NCBI RefSeq assembly: GCF_028372415.1
Contig: NC_092879.1
Span: forward strand, 93,892,741-93,956,740
Origin: Notamacropus eugenii
Taxonomy: Eukaryota; Chordata; Mammalia; Diprotodontia; Macropodidae
Direction: 5' to 3'
DNA length: 64,000 bases
Shown here: one piece after another, positions 56,036-64,000 of the stretch
Position numbering within the stretch: the first letter of the stretch is position 1
Layout of the letters: the number at the start of each line of letters is the position of its first letter
Notes under the pieces: model-generated
What the model saw: the letters and a program-made list of their open reading frames with translations, nothing else
Databases searched by the model: none
What the model was told of the DNA's origin: nothing
Made by a program: the position numbers and the translations under genes

Positions 56036-56929
56036 AAGCTTTCAGTCAGGCTGTGAAGAAGGTGATAGACATGGATCGATGGAGAGGCAGAGGAAGGAGG
56101 TCACAGGTGGAGGGGATGGAACATGCCTCACTGAGATGGAGGTTTTGAGGAGTCATTTCTTCCATGAAGTTTATTGTTCTAGTGAAATTCATCCTGTATA
56201 GTTTTTGTCCTTTCTTGATGGCAGACTCAGATTTGTGATAGCACATTGGAGAATCTTCCTGTCTGCATCAGTGGCTAGTTTCTGAGGCACATCGACCGAG
56301 AGCTTTGGAGTTTGTGCTGAATTTATCGACTTTCCTTGAACTTTTTCTTCTCTTCCTAACTCTTATTTTTACTTTCTCTAACCAATGTTCCACAGAGATT
56401 CTAACACTGAGCAGTTTCTCCACTCAGAACGTCAAGATTTTTCAAAGGAAAGGGGGTTTCTGTGATTCCCTGGGTAGCCAACAAAACAATAGTCTTTGAA
56501 GCCAGTTGGAGTTGTGTGGGGAATTGAAAGAAGAGAGCTTTTAGCCTCTGGAATTTTCTGATCTGACTAAGCCTTTGAGTATGATGCCCTGCTCCCTTAT
56601 TCCCCCTTCATCCCTTTTCTTTTTCTTTTTCCAGGCTGCCCAGACCCCATCTGGGCTACTTGAGTGCTCACACAGTTTGGATGAGAGAAGAGTCACCAAC
56701 TATTCCTTCCAGTAAAATGGAGGACCACCAGGCGCTGCCTCCTCAGGTCCTCCAGGAGTCACCATCTGCCCTGCCTCTGTATCCTCTAGACCTCCCCAGT
56801 GCTGCCATTTGTACAACTGGGCCTTGCTTTCTGCCTTGCATTGCAGCCCTTAGGACTTCTGGGACGTTCTAGCTTAGCAAATACTGCATTTTCTTTTGTG
56901 TGTCGAGCAGAGACTGTTCTGTTTGTCAA
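56036..56929. other. No feature seen
   Basis: Unique sequence without a recognised repeat. Frames of 60-70 codons show no family likeness. Confidence 0.3.
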
Positions 56930-57255
56930 TTGAGTGAACATTATTAAATGCCTACTATGCGCCAGACACTGTGCTAAGCACTAAGGATGCAAAAGAGCTT
57001 ATAGCCTAGTGGTGGTAGTGGGGGGAAATGCAGCTAAATATATAGACAGCAAGCTAGAGACGGGTTAAATAGGAGATAATGAACCAAAGGAATGCAGTAG
57101 AACTAAGAGGGGGTTAGGGAAGACTTCCTCTGGGAGATAAGATTTGCTTTGGGACATAAAGGAAGCCCCTGGGACACTGGGCAGGCTGGGCAGAAATGGT
57201 GGCAGAGAAGGCTGGAAACATTTGAAGGCTTTGGTTAAGAAGTTCCAACTTGGTC
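56930..57255 (-). mobile_element. L2 LINE 3' end, antisense
   Basis: ttattaaatgcctactatgc, gccagacactgtgctaagca, agaactaagagggggttagg and gacttcctctgggagataag; the minus frame reads FLTKAFKCFQPSLPP-like L2 tail text. Confidence 0.85.
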
Positions 57256-57263
57256 TTCTAGGA

Positions 57264-57465
57264 CAGGGGTGGGAAACCTGCGGCCTCAAAGCAACATGTG
57301 ACCCCCTAGGTACTTGTGTGTGACCTTCTGACTGAGTCCAAGTTTTACAGAACAAATCCTTTTATGAAGGGCATTTGGTCTGTGAAGTCTGTAGTCAGTC
57401 AAAGTGCCGTACTTAAGGACCTTGAGGACCACATGTGGCTTAGAGGCTGAGGGTTCCTGCCTGTG
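57264..57465. mobile_element. hAT-type MITE related to 13158-13343
   Basis: Left end CAGGGGTGGGAAACCTGCGG. Right end, inverted, CAGGCAGGAACCCTCAG. TTCTAGGA (57256-57263) and TTCTAGGC (57466-57473) give a 7/8 target duplication. The centre keeps gactgagtccaagttttaca then gaacaaatccttttatgaag, the decayed counterpart of the exact hairpin in the 13-kb copy. Confidence 0.85.
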
Positions 57466-57489
57466 TTCTAGGCTTAGTAGGAATATCTC

Positions 57490-57690
57490 CTATTATAGAA
57501 TGCTTTAAAGTTGGCCAAGTTTGCATTTAAGCCATACAACAATCCCATGAGCAAACTGAGGCCCAGAAGAATCAAGTGATTTATACAAGGTTACACATAG
57601 CTAGTAAGTGTAGGAGGCAGGATTTGAACTCAGGTCAATCTTTGTGACCACAAGGCCAGTAAAGCAGACATGCTACTATCCTGGCTTGTC
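57490..57690 (-). mobile_element. THER1-type SINE, antisense
   Basis: gagcaaactgaggcccagaa, gaatcaagtgatttatacaa, ggatttgaactcaggtcaat and caaggccagtaaagc in order. Confidence 0.75.
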
Positions 57691-58329
57691 GTATTTTTGC
57701 CCCCAGATATTGGGTGAGATTGCACCAGTCTGTGCATATCTTCTATCATAGAACACTGAACAAAGGCAGATGGTATCTATACATATATGTGCATGTGTGT
57801 GTACATCCAGGAGATGGTATAAGATAAGAAAAGCTTGAAGCAGCATAGTCTTTCACATTCCCAGCTAGCTGTACTTCACCTGTCCCTTTGAGTCTTAATA
57901 GACTTCACGTACTTGGAGCATGAGCTGAATGGTTCCAATGCAAAGCAGAGGCCATAGTGCATTTGGTGTTCAATTCACTGGCAAATATGAACCATCTTTG
58001 CAATGTGTCTGGGGAGGGGGCTTCAGCCCCTTCTGCTTGTCCTGGTGTACTGACTGCTGCTAAGTACCAGGAGACTGAGGGAGAGAGCTGCCACAGAGGA
58101 TCCCATCCATCTTTAATGCATCCAACTTGTTCCCTTTCCAGAGGAGGGAGTAAGCTGAGGTCCAGACCAAAGTGGGAATGATGCTCTCCTTCTCAGCCCA
58201 TCTTGAGAGATGTTTGCCACCAGAGATGCTATGTCCACAAAATACCAATTTTTCCATTTTTATTACCTAGCTGTTTTCTGGAGATTCCCAATGTCTGGGT
58301 GCCTCCTAGATCAAGTTCTTGACAAAAGG
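57691..58329. other. No feature seen
   Basis: Unique sequence with a short ATATGTGCATGTGTG run near 57782-57802. Confidence 0.3.
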
Positions 58330-58735
58330 AGTACAGTGGGAATAGCTCTGGATTTGGACTCTTAGAACTTGGCTTCTAATTGTAAGGGTGCCCCTGATTA
58401 CCTGGGTAACCTTGTACAAGTCTCTTCCTCTCTCTCGTCTTCAGTTTCCTCCTTTGTCAAATGACAGAGTTGGACTAGATGACCTGCAAGGTTGCTTCCA
58501 ACTCAATATCTGGAACGTCAGTTGGATGGCCCTGGCACTCTGTCACCCTGTTTCCTAAACAGCTTTCCTAAGAGTCCAAGTTTATGTTCTTCACAAATAT
58601 AACAAAAAAACTTTTACCCAGCTTCAAATCCTACCTCTGATACTTGTTAACCAAAGGATCATGGGAAAGCATGTCACTTCCCCTCTCACAGCCTCAGTTT
58701 GCTCATCTGTAAAAAGGGGTTGATGATTCCTTTTT
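58330..58735 (+). mobile_element. Two MIR SINE copies, plus
   Basis: 58330-58525: ggatttggactcttagaact, ttcagtttcctcctttgtca, gagttggactagatgacctg. 58600-58735: caaatcctacctctgatact, cctcagtttgctcatctgta then aaaaggggttgatgattcc. Confidence 0.8.
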
Positions 58736-59960
58736 TATAAATTTATTTATTTTTAGTTTTTAACATTCACTTCTACAAGATTTTGAGTTCCATATTTTCT
58801 CCCCATCTCTCCCCTCTGCACATCCCAAGACAGCATTCTGATTTGCCCTTCCCCCAATCTGCCCTCCCCTCTATTACAACTCTTGTCTCTCTTATCCCTA
58901 TCCCCTCTACCATCTACCTTCTTGTAAGGCAAGATTGATTTCTGTTGCCTGCGTGCCTTATTTCTAGGCTGCATGCAAAACAATCCTCAACATTCGTTTT
59001 TAAAACTTTGAGTTCCAACGTCTCTGTCTTCCTCCCTCCCCACTCATCCCCACTGAGAAGGCAAGCACTTCAGTATAGGTTATACTTGGGTAGGAATGCA
59101 AAACACTTCCATAAGAGTCATGTTGTGAAAGACTGTTTCCCTCCATCCTATCCTGCCCCCCCATTTATTCTATTCTCTCTTTTGACCTTGCCCCTCCCCA
59201 AAAGTGTTTACTTCTAATTACTCCCTCCTCCATTTGTGCTCCCTTCCATTATTCCCCCCCACCCTGCTTATCCCCTTCTCCCCCACTTTCCTGTATTGTA
59301 AGATAGGTTTTCATACCAAAATGAGTGTGCATTTTATTCCTTCCTTACTCAAATGTGATGAGAGTAAGCTTCATGTTTTTTCTCTCACCTCCCCCCTTTT
59401 TCCTTCCACTGACAAGTCATTTATTTGCCTCTTTTATGAGAGATAATTTGCCCCATTCCATTTCTCCCTTTCTCCTCCCAATCTATTCCTCTCTCAGCCC
59501 TTAATTTTATTTTTTAAATATCATCCCTTCCTGTTCAACTCACCTTGTATGCTCTGTCCATGTGTGTGTGCGTGTGTGTGCACGTGTGTGTCTGTGTGTG
59601 TCTGTGTCTGTGTGTGAGTGTGCGTGCGTGCGTGCATGTGTGTGCGTGTGTGTGTCTGTGTGTGAGTGTGTGTGCATGCGTGTGTGTGCACGTGTGTGTA
59701 TGTGTGTGTGTGAGTGTGCGTGCGTGTGTGTGTGCGTGTGTGTATGTGTGTGTCTGTGTGTGTGTGTGCGCGTGTGTGTATGTGTGTGTCTGTGTGTGAG
59801 TGTGCGTGCGTGCGTGTGTTTGTGTATGTGTGTTTGTGTATGTGTGTGTGTAATCCCTCCAACTACCCAAACACTGAGCAAAATTTCAAGAGTTACTTTT
59901 CCGGTAACTGGGAAGGGGCCAGAGCTTCTGAACGTTATTCTTATTGTTGTTATTGTTTGA
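58736..59960 (-). mobile_element. L1 LINE internal fragment, antisense, marsupial type
   Basis: cccacttccctgtattgtaa-like text with gtaagataggttttcatacc, aaaatgagtgtgcattttat, gagagataatttgccccatt, and after the GT tract taatccctccaactacccaa and caaaatttcaagagttactt, are marsupial L1 ORF1/inter-ORF antisense phrases. Well preserved compared with the other L1 pieces. Confidence 0.8.
59560..59852. repeat. (GT)n/(GTGC)n microsatellite inside L1
   Basis: About 290 bp of GT with GTGC, GTCT and GTAT interruptions. All 80-130-codon Cys/Val or Thr/His frames here, and the first half of the 239-codon minus frame, are repeat products. Confidence 0.97.
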
Positions 59961-60047
59961 GTTGTTGTTATTGCCGTCATTATTGTATTATTGTGGTCGT
60001 TATTGGTATTGATGTCGTTGCTGCTGCTGCTGCTGCTGCCTCGATCT
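59935..60047. repeat. (ATT/GTT)n and (CTG)n triplet tracts
   Basis: TTATTGTTG variants end in about six pure CTG/GCT triplets near 60020-60038. The minus frame gives runs of Ser and Asn/Thr and is not a gene. Confidence 0.85.
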
Positions 60048-60849
60048 CCCCAGTCCTGAGCCCTGCAGCACATCCCAATAGTGTCTGTGTTCCTGTGAAT
60101 GAGAAGTGGGGCTGAACCACATCCCTTTCCTTCAGCTCTAGAGAACCTCATGGGTTGCGTGGTCAGGACTCCACTCGTCTGATAGGGGGTATTCTTCTGA
60201 GGTTTCACCCTGTGCCATCCCCCGATCTGGGGAGGGGGAAGGGCAGCGGAACATTCCAAGGGTTAGCTCAGAGCCACTTGGGCATGAAGTGGGGCAAAGG
60301 TGCCCATTTCCTGGCGCCCAAATGCTACCCATAAACACCCTCTTGCAAGAGAGATGAGGGTGAGAGGGACTTCCAAGATCTGTTTCCTTTTCCTGGCACA
60401 CAGCACACTCGGCTGGGGGGGGGGGGGGGGTGGACCTGAGCTCCTCCAGGTATGCCACAGTGGGAGGGACAAACACAGACCTTTCCATCATCACCAATCT
60501 GACCTAGCAGAGACTTCAGGGCAGAAGTTCAGGGAGGGCAGTTCCCTAATCCTCCTGCTCATAAGCCTCCAGCTACAGCTTTTCTCAGGCAGAGGCACTT
60601 CCTGGGGTCAGCGGTGGTCATCAGTGTCTTGAAGACTGAAAGAACTTACCACACACCATCTTGTCACCTTCCTTGGGCAGGGCCAAGAACATGAGGCACA
60701 ATCCATGTCTTTGTCACCTCTGCCCTAAATGCATTGGGGCTTGTTGAGGACAAAGGCTAGCCCCTGTGACCTCTGACTAGAACACACAAATCACTTCCCT
60801 CCTGACAGCCCTGGGAGACAGGAAGGAGGGGGCTAGATCTCCTTTCCCC
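60048..60849. other. Unique DNA with a G16 run
   Basis: 60415-60430 is a run of 16 G. No gene is seen; the 110-119-codon frames crossing the G run have no family likeness. Confidence 0.4.
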
Positions 60850-61500
60850 CAAGCTCATCTCTCTGATTGGCTGACACTTTTATCTGTTCACTGTATAGAT
60901 GTGAGCCCAGGGCAGCGGTCATGAATCAAACTGACATAGTGCTACCCACTTATTTCAGTAGTCTCGATCCTGCCCAACGACCAGAGCATCCGTAGGCCAT
61001 CGGATTGTTGGGGAAGGATACCATTAGATAACAACACAAGTGAGCAGAGCCCTTTTGTGTGGCCAACATTTACTGCATGGGAGGCCAGCCAGTTTGGCAT
61101 GTTTATAAGGATCAATAGCATAGTTGGTGTGTTGCAGACAGAATGAAACCTTATTAATTCAAGGCATTCGTTGTGCCAAAGGAGCAAAAATGCCCAAGTT
61201 TTTTGAAAGGCAATGTGGATCGAACAGCTTTTCCTTACCAAGCAGCATTTTAGCTATTTTTAATTAGAACCAGCTAAATATAGTCCTTATCTTGATGGAA
61301 TAGGGATGCAGTTGACATTTTGTTAAACCCTTTTCAAATACAAGCCTTATTAATAAGTTATGTTAATTGCTGGGGAAGAGGAAATGAAATGCTCAGACTT
61401 TGAACTGACCTAGTTTGAGTCAAATGGAAGCCTCATCGAATAGAACCGGAACAAAAGAGGCACAGGTTTTGCTATTTTCTTTGGCTCCGCCATAGACTGA
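60850..61500. other. Repeat-free candidate conserved non-coding element
   Basis: No repeat recognised. There are several AT-rich homeodomain-like cores (tgaaaccttattaattcaag, agctatttttaattagaacc), a CCAAT-like gattggctg at 60864, and scattered CpGs (gtccgta, atcggat). Enhancer-like in texture only. Confidence 0.4.
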
Positions 61501-62374
61501 AAGTCAATGTGAAACCCTCACTGACTCTGCCCCACAGGCTGTCCTTTCCCTGTGGTGGAGCTAAGCTGGAGCTTTCTGATTCCCACACAGGGTGCCAAGG
61601 CCAGACTCCAGATCATTGTGTCAGCTCCTCCAATTAAAGCTGTAAGGCAGCTATTCAAGGCCTCTCATTTTCTGGATAAGGAAACAGATACTGTCCCCAA
61701 ATGGTAGAACTGGTCTTCCCAGACAGATCTGTAGACTCCAGATCCTGTGGTCTTTCCTTAGGAATTTGTTTCTGCATTTTCCTGATGTGAAGGGCAAATG
61801 ATGGTCATGCATCCCCAGAAGGCCTAGCTTCTGGAGGTCCTGAAATTCAATCCAATGCAACAGGCCCTGGTGTGGTGAAGGGTCTATCCAGAGGAAGAAG
61901 GAAAATGCTTGCCCTCAGGAGGCCCGTGTTTTCCTGTAATCTGAGAAGCAGGTGAATGGATGATGACTTGGGAAGTGAGCAGGTTCTAACAACCTGGGGG
62001 AGCAGGAGAGGCATGCAGCAGGAAGGGACCTATGGCTGAGCCTTGAACAAGGTTTAGAGAAGGGAAGAGGGATAGCCACAGCCCAAGATGTTGACAGTTT
62101 GGCAGCTGGGCTTCATGCATGGTGGTAGGTGGGGTCCATGAGAAGGAACAGTGATGATTTCTTACACCAGTCTCTAAGAATATTTTATACAATATTGATC
62201 TTCTGTTCCACTTTTCATGCTGTGTTTTATGAGCGGCTTTTATTCTTTCCTTAGGGAAAAGACTTTTGGTAGGCATTTTAGCTTTCATTCCTAGCTAGAT
62301 TCCTGTAGGAGAAACTGGACATGTATACAGTGGACTCTCAGGTATTTTCACCCTCCATGTGACGTCCAGCATGG
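61501..62374. other. Mostly unique DNA; weak SINE and L2 pieces
   Basis: 61655-61755 may be an antisense MIR3 fragment (cattttctggataaggaaac). 61890-62120 has a vague antisense L2 look. No gene was found. Confidence 0.3.
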
Positions 62375-62560
62375 AGAATTGGTTAGACTACTGGATTAAG
62401 AGTCAGCAGATACCTGGATTCAGATCTTATTTCTGACACATCAGCTCTGTGACTATGGACAAGTTACTGAACCTTTCTGAACTGAACCCTCAGTTTCCTT
62501 ATCTATATAATGGGAATGACAGTAGGAGTAGCATTTACATCACAGGGTTGTTGTTCTAGA
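62375..62560 (+). mobile_element. MIR SINE, plus
   Basis: gagaattggttagactactg, gagtcagcagatacctggat, ctcagtttccttatctatat, aatgggaatgacagtaggag and cacagggttgttgtt in order. Confidence 0.85.
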
Positions 62561-62599
62561 AAAGAACCAAAATAACATCACTGTGACCAAGGTCCTCAG

Positions 62600-62960
62600 C
62601 GCTGTTATCCTGGTTCTACTTTTTTCCCTTTGTATTTTTTTTTCTGAAAGGTCTTTCCAGATTTCTTTTTATGCCTCATACTTACTGGCCTTCATTGTAT
62701 TATAGCATTATATTGCAATGGAATTTATATATGAAGGAATGCCACAATTTATTTTCCTATCATCCAACCATTGAACATTTAAGTTACTTTCCAGTTTTTA
62801 AGATCACAAATTGTGATCCTATGAAAAGCTTGGTCCAGAGAACTTTTTTGTTTGTTTCTGATAATACTCCTAAGAATGGAATGATGAGATCAAAGAGTAT
62901 GACATTTTCTGTACCTTTGCTTCATAGCGCTAGTTTGTTTACCAAAAAAAAATTTTGCCA
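62600..62960 (-). mobile_element. L1 LINE 3' fragment, antisense
   Basis: ggtctttccagatttctttt, tatattgcaatggaatttat, gccacaatttattttcctat and ggaatgatgagatcaaagag are antisense L1 3' phrases parallel to those near 25.8 and 37.6 kb. Confidence 0.7.
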
Positions 62961-63229
62961 GTGATGAATGAGCAAGCAAAGGCTTTTTCACCCTTTTTAT
63001 GAATCACTGAATTCGAGATCGGGAAGACAGTCTGTTTAGTGGAATCAGACATACCGTTGTATTGAATGGGGCTGACTTGAGGTGCTGATTAAGCCCATGA
63101 CCAGGGTGGTGGCAGTAAAAGTGAGAGAAGGATATTGGAGGCAGAAGAGGAGTTGGAGTCCAAATTTGAAACTCAAAGTTTGACCCAGCTTGGAGACTAG
63201 AGTCTCTCTAGAGTGCCCTCTTCAGCCAT

Positions 63230-64000
63230 CTTCACAAGGCCTGCCCTGCTTGTACTCCTATAGCTCCCCAAGTCCTGCCTCTCCTCCCCCTGACAGCCCT
63301 CCAACAATTGAATTCCTGTGGACAACCTGGAATGTACCTGAACTCATTCCTCAATGATTAACATGGTTCTACCCTCTCATGCCCACCCCATGCCAGTGAT
63401 TCTGAGTCTTTGGTTGCCATTATTTCAACACTACTCTTGGCCTTCCACTGACCACTTCCTTATTCTCATCTCTCTCAATCCAAAGTCCTCAAACTTTCCT
63501 CAATCCAAAGTCCTTCTAAAGCTACCCTACCCTTCCACTGCACTCTCTGGAATGCCTGTTCCACAGACAACAAACAGGATTTCATCTAAAACCTTTTCCT
63601 TTCTAGCTCCCTCCACCTTCTTTTCAAATAACACCTTTGTACATTCACTGACACCTAGCTCCCTCCTGATGACACAATTTAACCAGCCACTTTTTCCATT
63701 ACTGGTGGTGCTGTCATTCATACTCACTGGTAATAGTGGAGGAGCTGGATTACTCCTTGTCCTGTTGCCACTTCTAGGCCCTCCCTCTCCCACCATCACT
63801 CCCTTTTCTTCCCTGCTCCTCAATTCCAATACTCAGATGTCTTCTGCTAGCCTCTTCTCCTTCACCCCTGTCTCTTATGGAGAGATAACCATATTCCTTA
63901 TGAAAACATGTCCAAGTGATCCTGTTCTAGCCAGTCTCCTCCAGAATCTCTACACTCTTCCGAATGTTCAATTGCTCCCTGGCTCCTGGGTGCTTCCCTG
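63230..64000 (+). mobile_element. L2 LINE, endonuclease region, cut by window edge
   Basis: TLWNACSTDNKQDFI near 63541 matches the L2 endonuclease start (SLWNARSICNKLPFI), followed by SSLHLL and an LPPDDTI piece (family LSPEDTALP). Stops show it is dead. It runs off the right end. A short antisense L2 piece (gaccagggtggtggcagtaa) is at about 63098-63150. Confidence 0.7.

Noticed and set aside
59540-60259. 239-codon minus-strand frame with Thr/His and Ser/Asn runs
   Set aside because: Composed of the GT tract and triplet repeats plus L1 sequence; no family likeness.

Overview
The window looks like a marsupial nuclear chromosome segment. It holds the marsupial tRNA-headed SINE that begins ggggcagctaggtgg, a second SINE with an RTE/BovB-type tail, many L2 and CR1/L3 LINE pieces, THER1/MIR-type SINEs, therian L1 and short hAT elements. 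I cannot tell the species; opossum, devil, koala or wallaby would all fit. Family names come from remembered consensus sequences and were not checked with RepeatMasker.

I found no intact protein-coding gene and no convincing host exon. All long open frames are explained by repeats; the 555-codon and 472-codon frames at 16.6-18.3 kb come from a minisatellite. The one gene-derived locus is a decayed processed pseudogene of OSBP at about 29.17-31.16 kb.

Layout. 0-13 kb: L2 copies in both orientations, SINEs, hAT elements and a GA tract. 13.3-15.7 kb: a repeat-poor block with a perfect RFX-type X-box. 15.7-19 kb: a CR1/L3 piece, SINE bodies and a 2.1 kb minisatellite that ends against the 3' tip of a LINE encoding a zinc-finger-like peptide. 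19-29 kb: L1 5' and 3' pieces, L2 and simple repeats. 29-31.6 kb: OSBP pseudogene. 31.6-36.8 kb: CR1/L3, L2, two tRNA SINEs with clean target duplications and a hAT element. 36.8-44.6 kb: a nested stack with an L2 interrupted by a near-full-length antisense L1, itself carrying an ERV-type solo LTR. 44.6-48.9 kb: L2 and SINE pieces. 48.9-50.3 kb: a repeat-poor block with a tight CpG cluster and homeodomain-like sites. 50.3-64 kb: more SINE, L1, L2 and hAT copies, with a further conserved-looking block at 60.85-61.5 kb and an L2 endonuclease region running off the right edge.

The window is therefore best read as intergenic or deep intronic DNA: old repeat layers around several candidate regulatory islands. 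The elements show two retrotransposition partnerships, L2 with MIR/THER1 SINEs (known from the families) and an unnamed LINE with the long-bodied tRNA SINE (inferred here from a shared 3' tail).
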